NCBI GenBank assembly: GCA_027943335.1
Contig: BSBK01000525.1
Coordinates: forward strand, 1,504,501-1,568,500
DNA: 64,000 bases
Direction of reading: 5' to 3'
DNA from: Chamaecyparis obtusa
Taxonomy: Eukaryota > Streptophyta > Pinopsida > Cupressales > Cupressaceae
Positions 51,918 through 62,554 of the stretch are shown piece by piece. How positions within the stretch are numbered: position 1 is the first letter of the stretch; each line of letters begins with the position of its first letter. The notes under the pieces were generated by a model that had not been told where the DNA came from, did no database searches, and worked only from the letters and a program-made list of their open reading frames with translations. Both the position numbers and the translations under genes were made by a program.

Positions 51918-51930
51918 ATCTCCCCCTTTG
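51918..51930 (-). other. Polypurine tract of element D
   Basis: Minus strand AAAGGGGGAGAT abutting the 3' LTR. Further tracts lie near 52065-52074 and 52118-52130. Confidence 0.87.
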
Positions 51931-52163
51931 GCATTAGTGACAAAAACACTTATTGCCAAAACTTATATACAAGAATCATGCTGAATCTTTTTTTTATTTT
52001 TCAAAATTTATCTTTGTCAAACTGTTGTTTATACATTTAATGACTCCCTTATATAGAGTACTTTCTCCCCCTTTCGTATTACACACCTTAATCTTATACA
52101 CTTTCTCCTATACATTTTCTCCCCCTTTTTGAAAATAATGCCAAAGGTGTATATACAAGTATT

Positions 52164-55100
52164 TTACAGGGAGAATCCAAAATGTGAAAGAAAATCAGAA
52201 TGTACCTTTATGATTAGTGCCAGAGTTCTGTCCCAATTCTCTTGCAGAATCTTGCATGTTTGGAGTGCAATTTGGACTTCTGCAAAGAATTCAATCATGT
52301 GATCTGCAATGGAAAATTGATTGTCATGGAGTAATTCTTTTGAGTGAACAATGTGCTTTTGCATTATGTCCATGATGGGAAGCATCATGTTCTGAATATC
52401 TAGCAGTGTTGACCGGATCTTTGTATCTTCTTTTAATAATTCTGACTGCCTATTTGATAGGAATGTGATTTTCATATGATGTGCAGAGCTTGAACTAGGT
52501 TCAAGTTGCAACTTCTGTACACTGTCCTTCAGATCCTCATCAATCTTATTTAATTTATCCTTGACTTCCTTAGTGAACTCGGCAACATTACATAGCTTAG
52601 CAACAAGTGAGGTAACATTGGAATAGGAGGACTCAATATCTGTCAAAACTGAAGATAATTCTGCCTGATTAATAGCTATATGCTGAGCAACATGCTCAAG
52701 CACTTTATTGTCAAACTTCTTCTCCACTTTCTCAAGAATCTTTTCTGACACAGAGGAATCCTCATGGAACTTGTTTACTGCCTCAGCTAACTATAACAGA
52801 ATATGTTGAGAGGAATCAACTTTAATACCTAATGCTTCTGACAAAATATCCTTTTCATCTTCAATAATTTTATATTCCTTGTCCCTTTCTTCTTTTAGTT
52901 TCTTCTGCTTTGCTTTCTGTTGGAGGAGTTCACCAATGTTTTGCATTTGGTCTGCTGAAAGATTTGCAAAGTCTAATTTTGGAATCTCTATCTCCTCATC
53001 TAAGTCTATATCCTCTTCTACATTTTTACTCAAAAATCTTGTACTCGGTTGAGCCTTAGGATCAACTATTATTGCACTTAATGCCTTTGAAGAAGTTATT
53101 GTAGACATTGTAGGACTAGCTGTGAAAAATGATAAACTACCGACTGGAATACTTGAAGGGCTCAAAACTAAAGTATTCACAATTGTAGAAAAAACTGAAA
53201 TACTTACTGAAGTATCCAAAACTGAGGTACTTACTGCTGTAAAACTTGATATGGAAGTAGGTACTAAAGTAGATACAAGAGACTGCAACTCAGTAAAAGA
53301 GGTGGTAGTCAATTCTGTCGATGATACATTGAGTTGTGCTAGTGATGATTTGACATTTGATGTATCTATGGAAGTTGTCACAATCATACTTGAAGTTATC
53401 TCCATGCTAGGTGTAGCAACTTTTGCTAGAGAGTGAGGAAGTGAGGCAATGACTTCTACAGCTATCCAAACAATATTATCTTCCTCATCACTTTGCTTGT
53501 CTACATCAGTATCTTCTTCATGTTCATCACTATCATCATCAATATCCTTGATTATCACAGTTTCGGCACTCGATTTGTGAAGATTATAGATGTTTTTCCA
53601 TGTGGCAGTGGCACTCTTCACAACCAACTCAATATCTTTGATCAAAATAAAAAAACTATTGAATTTGAGTGTCAACTTATTTTCATTATCTATCAATGCC
53701 TTATTAATTTCAGCATTTTTCAAACTTGGCATTAATTGCCTCAAGGTTTGAGCATAGATGTCCTTGACAGTTTGTCTTGCATTGGACCATCTCAACTTAA
53801 TTTTGTTCAGCAGAATTCCTGGGATTTGAGAAGCTATCTCTTCAGGTGAGTATTTCCATTTTCCTATTTTCTTGACAATAGCATCTTCAATTTCCTGCTA
53901 CTCTTCCTCAGATCTGATTTCATATTTGAGAGATTTGAAGTTTGCAATTCCAGATCCTTCTCTCATATCCTTGATCTTTTCTTGTAATGAAGGAGGAGGC
54001 CTTTTGAATACTATTTCTTCACTGTCTTTGTGTGCCTTGCCTCTTGCACTCCTCCTTGTAAATACTGTAGAGGGTTGCTTGGGTGCCTTGGTGATAATTA
54101 CTTTTCCTTTCTTCTTTGCTGGTACTTGTTCTTCTTCCTCCTCATCCTTTTTCTCTTCTTCTTCAAAGTCCTCTCATTTTTCTTTGCTTGACATTAGAGG
54201 TGTGCTAGCTTGTATTTTGGCCATCCTCTTTCTTCCTTTGTTAACTGCCTGTGGAAGCTTTATACTAAGCTCAATTCTCTCCTTAGCTTCTTCATATGTC
54301 CCAAAATATGGTGCCTTTGGATTAACAGGTTGATTAATTAAGGCTTCGATAATATTCTTAGTTTCATCAATATTTACCTCATAGGGAAGAGGTTTCACAT
54401 GTACAATCCTTGGTTTTGCTACCTGTATATACAGATTATCACAGTCCACCATGAAACAAATATCATCTTTGTAATCTTCCACCAATTTTTGTGGAATCTA
54501 GAATCTATTGTTCATTTTCTCTTTAAATGATTCAAAATAGTTATCCATTATGCTTTCAAAATTGTCACCCATTTCTGAAATGTATTCATTCATCTGATAA
54601 AGAACTAGCACATCTTTTCTCCATACTACCGTGCCTTTTGATGGGAAAAACTTTTGAGCATAGAAAAATAAACAAACCAACAGTGAGCCAAACTTACATG
54701 GATTGTTCTTTGAGGTTTGGATGCTCTCCATATTCTTGTTGAATTGTTTCAACAAAAGATCTACTAGGTCAAATGACAGATTGTTCTTTACAATTTTATA
54801 TGCTAGGTCAACTGCTTCACACGGAACACTGTTCTACTGACTTGAACTGTATATCTTGTGAGCTACAATATGTATACCAAACTTCAATTCTGCATCAGTA
54901 ATTCTACTTATCTTCATACCTCTACCATCCCACTCAGCTAGGGTTTTCTCTTCCAGTTCCATCTGACCTAGGGTTTTTGTAGATTTTGCTTTGTCGAGCA
55001 TGGGAAGACCAGTGATTCAGTGAATCATCTTCTTCGTAATCTCTACTGGTTTCTCAAGCCATATTTTACCTTCATGTACTCGGCTGAGGATATATCTAAC

Positions 55101-55427
55101 CTATTTTATCTGAAAGCTCTGAGGCAAGTGTGTGATGTGAACTAAACCCTTATCTTCCAAATGTTGATGCTCCGGTTTGAGAACACCATCGACACATAGT
55201 TCCTCACGAATAGTATCTATCTCTAGGGTTCCAAGCTCTTGAATTGTACACTTAAATTGAATACGAATATCATTAATAAGGAGTACCTTAGGAGGGATCT
55301 GAGATTGAGCTCCACTCGGGTCTAGGGTTCCGGCAACTGCGGGCACGAGTTTGAAATCTGGTGCTTTCCATTCTCCATGAACCAACATTTTTGAACCTTT
55401 CTTCACTTTACTGCTGGATGATGCCAT
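52164..55427 (-). pseudogene. Element D ORF2, about 1,088 codons, unknown function
   Basis: One frame from ATG 55427 (MASSSSKVKKGSKML) to the stop at 52164, with no frameshift and about seven in-frame stops, several of which look like C-to-T changes (CAG to TAG, CGA to TGA, TGG to TAG). It aligns with B ORF2 along the whole length: GEWKAPDFK, AEWDGRGMK, CFMVDCDN, PVNPKAPYFGTY, PAKKKGKV, RWSNARQTV, DLDEEIEIP and KLQLEPSSSSAHHMKI are shared. The Ser/Thr/Val-rich spacer (about 53050-53450) is about 60 codons longer than in B and is the least conserved part. Its C-terminus extends about 21 residues past that of B. No enzyme motif recognised. Confidence 0.82.
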
Positions 55428-55862
55428 GGTAGCTCAGTGAACATAGTAAAATCTTTGAGGAAAGAGAATATCTTGCTGAAATATGCTTTGAAACGCTTGA
55501 TTGCACTAGGAGACTTTTGTTCGTGGTGAATAGTGAACTTGATTTCACTCCTTTTGTTAAAACTTTGTCATTAATGCTCAGTATGATTTAGGGTATTGAA
55601 TTAGATAGGCTATCATCCACTATGAATTAATTGCTCTGTGAAGACTCCACAACTCAGTGATCATATGAATTCATACTTCTCCGATCTTACTCGGTAACCA
55701 AATGAAGTTAGGTTACTCCCAACCTTGCTCAGTGGTAACTGATACTGACCTTCTTGTGATCTTGCTGTATCTTGCATACTGATTTGGATCTATCTTCCTT
55801 TGAGTTCAGGAACTATTTTAGAATATGTCTATGAAGATAAAGTTCCAGTGCTTTCTTGGAGA
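55428..55862 (-). promoter_or_regulatory. ORF1-ORF2 spacer of element D
   Basis: 435 bp without coding signal. It corresponds to 11412-11828 in B and keeps CTCGGT-like motifs in weaker form (about 55650-55735). Confidence 0.35.
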
Positions 55863-57062
55863 CTAGTTAGAGCTCATAGAGCCACTCCCTTCATTAGTGA
55901 CTTTAGGATTGGTTTTCTCAGTAGGTTTAGGAATCTACTTCTATCTCATCTGCTTCCTAATGTTATTTGCTTTTGCTTTCTTTTCATCTTCAATTTTGCC
56001 TAAATTCATGTAGTTTTGAGCTATGTGACCAAGCTTAGTGCAATTATAACATCTTATGGTAGAATCCCTTTTTCCCAAGTGGTGCCTTACACAATTCATG
56101 CCAATGTGTCCATATTCTCCATAGTAATGACATCTACACCAAGTGTTGTAATCCCAACCAAACATTTCTTTAATAATTTGTTCCACTGGATTGGGTGTTT
56201 TAGTTCTACATTCTGATGCCTTATGACCTTATTTGCTACATTTGTGACATATGCCTTTAAATCTTGGTTTCTCCTTGCATTCATTTGCTTTATGACCAAG
56301 CTGATTGCAATTGTAGCATTTTCCATTGAATTTTGCTTTTCCATTGCTCCAACATTTGTTTGAAGTATGACCAATTTTTCCATAGTGATTACAGGTAGGT
56401 TTCTGATTCTTTTGAGTACCTTGTTTGGAGGATTCACCTTCCTCTTTGTATCCAAGTCCTAGTTTTCCTTTTTGCCTATGAAGGTTTCGTTCATACACCT
56501 GATTCATATCTTCTTAAGATTTCAACATTCTCTCATTGATTTGCCTTTCAGCATCTAGCTCACTCATCACTCTTAGATTGATTTGCTTTTCAGATCTCAG
56601 CTCTTCTCTCATATTTTCATTTTCTGATCTTAGAGTCAAGATTTCTTCATTTGCATTGGAGATTTGATTAATAAGATTTTCTAGCTGAAGATTTTTATTC
56701 TGGATTTCATTGATCATTCCATCTATTTCATCTTTCATCTTGTTTCTTTGTTCCAAGACTTCACAGAATCTTGTTGACTGAATTTCCTATTCTCTTTTGA
56801 ATTTTCTCACTTCTTCTTGCAAAGATCCACTCTTTTCTAGAAGTTCTTTGATTGCATTGTTTGCTTCATCTGAGCTGCTTGAAGGGAAAAAGTATTCAAT
56901 CTTTTCTTCAACATACTGGTGGTCATTGATCTGATTTGCAAGTTCCTTCCTTCTTTTTAGGGAAAGGGAAAGATGCTCTCTTGCTTCTTTGAGTTGAGTT
57001 ATGGCCATTTCCAGATCTAGCTTTTCATTCTCAATTACTTTGTTCAGTCTGAATATCTCCAT
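55863..57062 (-). pseudogene. Element D ORF1: coiled coil plus CCHC knuckles
   Basis: 400 codons in one frame from ATG 57062 (MEIFRLNKVIENEKL), with about five stops and no frameshift. Same plan as B ORF1: a coiled coil over residues 1-185, then knuckles CNHYGKIGHTSNKC, CYNCNQLGHKANEC, CHKCSK with a stop then GHKASEC, CHYYGEYGHIGMNC and CYNCTKLGHIAQNY. Some Cys are lost here that B keeps, and the reverse for the second knuckle. So all five were probably intact in the ancestor. Confidence 0.85.
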
Positions 57063-57112
57063 TGTCCTAAATCTTTTCTCAAGCTGTCAAACTTTACTCT
57101 GAGATTCACTGA

Positions 57113-57124
57113 GCTCTGATACCA
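57113..57124 (-). other. Primer binding site of element D
   Basis: Minus strand TGGTATCAGAGC, a perfect initiator-Met tRNA site, two bases inside the 5' LTR. Confidence 0.92.
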
Positions 57125-57126
57125 AT

Positions 57127-58179
57127 TGTTGGAAATATTGAAGACTATCTAGGTTACTGAGAGGGGAGGGGTGAATCAGTAAGTTCAAAACTTTTAACAG
57201 ATTCAGATCTTAATAATATTAGATTGATAATCTGACTAGATGCATGAGTAATAGAAAGAAAAAAACATTCATAACACTTAGAACACAGAGATTTGGTGAC
57301 CCAGAAACCTTCCAAGTAGAAAGTAAAACTGGGGTGGGGATGATACCCACAAAACTTCAATACCGCAGTATAAAGTTTTCCGGTTAAGGCTTACAATGAT
57401 CACTTCTGATGATCTACCCTGTTAGGAGCAATAAGGACTACTAGGTCCACCTTGTTAGAGGTTTTACAAACATACAATGTAGTATGCACTCAGTTAAGAG
57501 ATTTTTACAAAGACTATTAAGTCTACCCGGTTAAAGGATTTCAAGCTGATTCACCTGTTAGGATGAAACAATAGATCTCTTACTTGCAACTGTACTTGCT
57601 GATTGAGATTCTCTAATGTACTGATCACCTTCTGTGATGGATAGATCTTTGCTACTTCTTATACTGCTATAGCCCTTTGTAATTCGCTTATCTCTGCCTT
57701 TCTCTCTTTTTTATACTTCTCTATATCTTCCTTTTTGGATATGTCATAAAACATTGTTTATATATCAATCTAAGTCAATTCCAAAACAATTACAAAGTCG
57801 GCTCTTAAACAAGTAAACACAAATATTACTGAGTCGGCCCAAATATAGTTACATGGTTACTGCAAACTAACTCGGTGACTTTCTGATACTCAGTGTCCAC
57901 TGCGTTACTTGGCATCATCATGCACTTGGTAGAAGTGGAAGCTCGGTCCATACTAACCACTCAGTCATAGTTTTGAACTTGGTAAATACTAGAGACTCGG
58001 TAGATAAAGTGTTACTCGGTAGAAACTAAATTTCCAATTTAATCGTGCAGCACTCAGTAAACACTGTGAAACTTTGCGAGCTTGGTATGCACTGTTCTAC
58101 TCGGTAAGCTCTGTTCTTCTTGGTGAGCTCTATTCAGAATAAGTGTTGTCACTAATGACAATCATGCTTAATGCCAACA
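57127..58179 (-). repeat. 5' LTR of element D
   Basis: 1,053 bp, termini TGTTGGAAATATT and AATGCCAACA. The GGTTACTGA stem of the hairpin is at about 57152-57160. Confidence 0.92.
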
Positions 58180-58362
58180 TTCACTAGGTCAAGTGCACCC
58201 GCCTTGGTTTTGTAGAGCCAGAAGTGAAGAGGGCAGTCTTGTCCCTATAGTTGGTCCAGTTACCATAAGATCCTTATACATTTTGGAACTAACCACTCCT
58301 AAAATCTATCTGAGGGTATATTCATAGCCTAAGAGCATAAGCGTCCATTTTGAACACCAACA

Positions 58363-59094
58363 CCTTATTCATTGGGCCAGAGTCAAACCCTACATCAATA
58401 GAATCCTACAAAAAAAAATTTATTGAAACTTAAATGAAATGCCTAAAAATTCATTCTCCAAATTCCTAACCCAACCATCAGATTCATATATGGATCTTTA
58501 GTTCCCAGAGTCCTCCCTTAAGACTTATTCTCTCCTTGAAAGAAACTTAAGCTCAACCCCTATATTTACCTTATAAATAATGCATTAAAGAGCCTTACAA
58601 TTCAATACATAAGAAAAATAAAGCATCCATATAGAAAGACAACAAGAGATAGAAAAAAAATTATAATATCTTTGTATTAATATTCAACTATATTAGTATA
58701 ACTTTAACAGAGACTTGTAAGAATTCGGATCCTATATTCAACACTTTCTTTACAAAATAAATCAACCACCACTACAAAAGAAGAAAAATTGCTATTCATA
58801 TCACTGGCCATCTTGGAATCCTCAAAGAAAGGATGCAACAAGCTTTAGATGGCCAGGAAAGTGACTTGCACTACAAACAAAAAGTACAAATAATGATGAT
58901 AAAGAGACTAGAGAAACAGAACAACTTCCAAACAAATGGAATGTTTACAGCTGGCACCTTTGTCTGAGGTATTTCATAGTAGTTGCTTAAGTTGGTTGCA
59001 TGAATGATGACTTCTAATATAGGCTAACTTACATCATTCTTTGTTTGACACATTCTCTCCCTAGAATTTTGGATCAGGTGTCAGGTGTACTCTA
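58363..59094. other. Non-coding DNA with a conserved hairpin
   Basis: No gene. At 58804-58813 and 58847-58856, CTGGCCATCT pairs with AGATGGCCAG around a loop (TTGGAATCCTCAAAGAAAGG and following) nearly identical to that at the apex of F. Confidence 0.6.
58804..58856 (+). other. Conserved-loop hairpin, third copy
   Basis: A perfect 10 bp stem. Inner ATCCT/AGGAT and the following GCAACAAGCT match the hairpins in elements E and F; the stem sequence differs but remains paired. The surrounding DNA shows little further similarity to E. Confidence 0.7.
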
Positions 59095-62000
59095 TTATTC
59101 TTCTTCTCCCTCTAGCTCTAAAATGGTTGGCTTCTTCTTTTGTTTCTTTGTATTTTTGTCCCAAGTAGCTACATCATCATCAAATGGACAACTATTGCCC
59201 TGTAGTTCCTATGGTGTCTCCAACTACATTTCCCACCTAGAATCAATTATGCCTTTAACATCTGTAACAAACTTTGTCCAATCATTCTCAACTTTTATCA
59301 AGTTGTCAATTATGTTGTTATAGCCTTGTAAGTCCAAAGCATTTTCACCCCTGAGGAAAGCCTCCTACTAAATTGTTATTTGGCCCATGCTTAGCATCCA
59401 CTCATCCATACTGATTATGCTTCCATCATCATTGTATACTAAGGGAAAATACTTACTATAATCCTTATCAAACATAGCCATCCTGGCCTTTATTTGAATT
59501 GACTTTCCTTTGAATAACTTTGAAATAGCACTAACCAACCCAATCTTCTCATATACCTCAGAGACCACTTTAGGGATATCAGGCATATATTCCTACAGGG
59601 CATCAAGCTTTTCAAATAACAAATTCCTCATGGACCAGATACTATAAAGTGGCTCCAAAGTAGCCAATGATTCATTGACCTTCTCATTTTTCTTATGTAA
59701 CAAGACAACTAACTGATGGACTGAGTCCATCTTCTCCTTTATTTAGTTATATCTGTGTTGCACAACATCTACCATGGTCTTCAAAGCTACCTCTAGACTC
59801 ACCTCTCCTAGATCCTCAGTTGGCCTATCAAGAATTTATGCCTCTGGATGAGAAGGGGCCTTAATTTGCAAAGGATGAGGAGGAACTCCCATTGAAGCTT
59901 CCTCAAGCTTAGCTTTTAGATCCTCTATTTCACCCTCTATTTTCTTGATTACCATCAACTTTAAATCTATGTCTTTGGAAACCTTCATTGAATTTTCAAA
60001 TAGTTTGGCATACCTATCAGACAATTGGGCTATCTTTGCCTCATTGAGGTGGCAAAAGTGTGTTACTACCTTGGACACCTCAAGATCAATGGTATTGTGG
60101 ATAGTCCACACAATTTTAGCTCCTTCCATCTTGTCTTCAATGCTTACTAGAGATGGCTTTTGATTTCTAGGAGCCAGGGACCATAGTGAAATAGCTTGAG
60201 ACATAGGGTCATAGCCACTTCCTATTATCATGTCTTCTATTTTCACTTCATATGATATGCTACCCTTTTTCTATTTTCTTATATGATCAATGATGAAGGT
60301 AGAGGTCAAGTCCCATCTAGGAATTAGAAGCATTCCACTTGATTTTACCATTTCCATTGCCTCCTCCATAGTAATACTTTCAAGACTCAGGTCATATGAT
60401 GTTAGAGCCCTCATAGTCTCCTCACTTGGTGGCATTCCTTTAGGAAGGGCCTTTTCTACCTCATTTTGTTTCCTCTAAATGAAGAAATCCCTGAATTCTT
60501 TACTTTGGATGAACTAATCATCACTAAGGAACTCCTCTTGATAAAGATCTCTTTCATATTTTCCCAATAGTAGAGGCAATTCCCCTTCATCCTTTGACAC
60601 AATATTTTTGCCATTTTTTATGGCCTTCCTTAGTTGATGATGGTAGGCCCTGTTACCAAGCACAAGATTAGACACTCTATCAAATACCCTCCTCTATTTT
60701 TTATCCTTTGAAGGTTCACCTACCTCAAGCCTCTATTTTTTCAATGGTGACTCTGAAGTATCCCCTCCTTCTAGTGGATCTTGGGTCAAATCAATAATTG
60801 GTGAGTCCTTGACTTGAGGTGGACTATCACCCTATTGTGAATCATCAATAAACTCCTTAGGATTGGAGATAGAGTGGTCTCTTGGTACATCCATCTTATC
60901 CTCAAGCAACCCCTCCAATTGATTAGATAGTGTGCCATGCATTTCTATCATCTTCTCCATTCTTTTCAAGTATGGGAGCTCTGAGAAGAAACCACCAAAA
61001 GAAATCTTGGCCTTCTTAAGTCTAGCCTCCAAATGTAGCAAGTCAAAATACTTGTTCCATCTTCTTTGGGCTTCATCTTGATCTGAGATGTTTCTTGTTA
61101 TATCTTCCTCATCCAAGCCTTCATGCTCTTATTGTCCCAATGTTGGGGATCAATCTCATCTTGGCACTCTTGATAAAATCTTTAGGATTAACATACCTAC
61201 AGGTGCCTAAAATCATCTTGAAATGATTGAGCCAACTACTGACCTAGTCCAGTGCCCTCTTCCCAATCAAGAAACTGCCAATTTTGAACTACCTTGGTGT
61301 GAAGGTACCCTTCCTATGAGATGCCAAGTGCTCCCTATCAGTCCATATCAATTGGAAAATGAATTCTAACATAGAAACCATAGGGGGAAAAAACTTAGGA
61401 AGCAAATGTGGTGGTTGGGCGCAACCATAAACTCTAATAACAGTGAAATTATCTCCTTGCTACGAATCTCCCCATTTGTGGTTTCCCTACCAACCATTTG
61501 GAAATTGCATGGGCCTCAAAATCCACAAGAATTGAGATTGTAATCTCCTCACCTATGTCCCCAATAGTCTTAGAATTGGAAGAACAAAGTAATTTTGGAA
61601 AATAGAAAAATCACACTCATTGGATGTGTAATTCCATACTGCACTAGGTTAACGACGACCCTCAAAAGTAGTCCTCAACTTTAACATTCTTGCATCATGA
61701 CAATTGACATGGTAGTATAAAATAAAGTGCATTAGGAGGGAGTAATGCATAAACCTAACAGGCCTCTTACTCTCCTTAACAGATACCAATCCCTCATGCA
61801 TTCTATCAATTACATACTAGATATAATCATAGTTAGTGTTCGTATGAGAATTCTGAATATCTAGAATTATCATCAATAGATAAGAAGACATTCTATCTTC
61901 ATCTCTATCAATCCCTTGAACCCTACATAACCCATGACACAAAAAATTCATGTAAAAATTTAGGTTTTTGAACTCATATGGTGCATTCATACTTGCAGGT

Positions 62001-62554
62001 TGAGGAGCTATGTATTTACCCTGCTTGGGCATATGCTTAACTAACTGACTTTTCATTGATCCAATATTACTTGTTTATCTTTGTGTTTCCTTTTTCAAAT
62101 CAATTTCAGTGAAAAAAGTGGCATAGATGTCAAACGCCTTCATGAAAGATCCCCTATCCAAGGTAACGAAGGTAGATTCATCCTCACATCTGATAGTTCT
62201 AGAGATAGGATCATACAGCCTAGCCAACTCAATAATCAAATCAACATCTAAGAATACATTAGGCATAATTAAATTTGCCATCCCCAAAGCCCAAGCATTA
62301 CAAATAGGTATAGATTTATGCCTATTATTATAAAAGTATGAAAAAATTGTGTAACCTGAGCCTAAAGGAGTGATAGGGTCCCTGCACTTGTCCATGAGAT
62401 CCTTAAAATCCGTATCAATAGCTTTCTTGTTTTAATTGGACCTGGGAAGCAATTTGAGGAACTTGTCTAAATAATTGGGCTTTCCTTTATCTTCACCACC
62501 CTGCTCTTTGGCCACTCCACTGGATGCTGCAATGCTTTCCTTTGGATGACTCAT
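59095..62554 (-). pseudogene. Long degenerate ORF of unknown type
   Basis: Reads on the minus strand from ATG 62554 (MSHPKESIAASSG) to 59095, about 1,150 codons with many stops and one net frameshift between about 61817 and 61116. I do not recognise a family. The N-terminal part (PLGSGYTIFSYFYNNRHKSI, LARLYDPISRTIRCEDEST, LDRGSFMKAFDIY) looks globular. The middle holds a charged segment (SDQDEAQRRWNKYFDLLHLE). The C-terminal half is helical and coiled-coil-like (KLMVIKKIEGEIEDLKAKLE, KVVSEVYEKIGLVSAISKLF). No RT, integrase or protease motif. By analogy with ORF2 of B/D and the extra ORF of J it is probably a retroelement accessory ORF, but no flanking LTR pair was found. Confidence 0.5.

Larger units (their letters stand above)
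50865..58179 (-). mobile_element. Element D: second full copy of the pol-less B family
   Basis: Target duplication TTCAC at 50860-50864 and 58180-58184. Two LTRs of exactly 1,053 bp, about 5% different over 225 bp by eye. The interior has the same plan as B: primer site, ORF1, spacer, ORF2, multiple PPTs. There is no pol gene. The left terminus is mutated from TGTTGG to TATTGG. Its LTRs lack the long 18 bp minisatellite of B. Confidence 0.92.
49231..58362. mobile_element. Palindromic element F, with element D nested in its right arm
   Basis: Target duplication CCTTA at 49226-49230 and 58363-58367. It begins TGTTGGTGTTCAAAATGG and ends with the inverse complement. The left arm (49231-50120, 890 bp) and right arm (50153-50864 plus 58185-58362, about 890 bp) are inverted copies around a 32-base turn, about 5-6% different by eye over 300 bp. 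Both arms match the first 920 bp of element E. No coding region of its own. Confidence 0.9.
50153..58362 (-). repeat. Right arm of palindrome F (split by element D)
   Basis: 50153-50864 joined to 58185-58362 reads, on the minus strand, like the left arm. D is inserted with duplication TTCAC. Confidence 0.88.
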
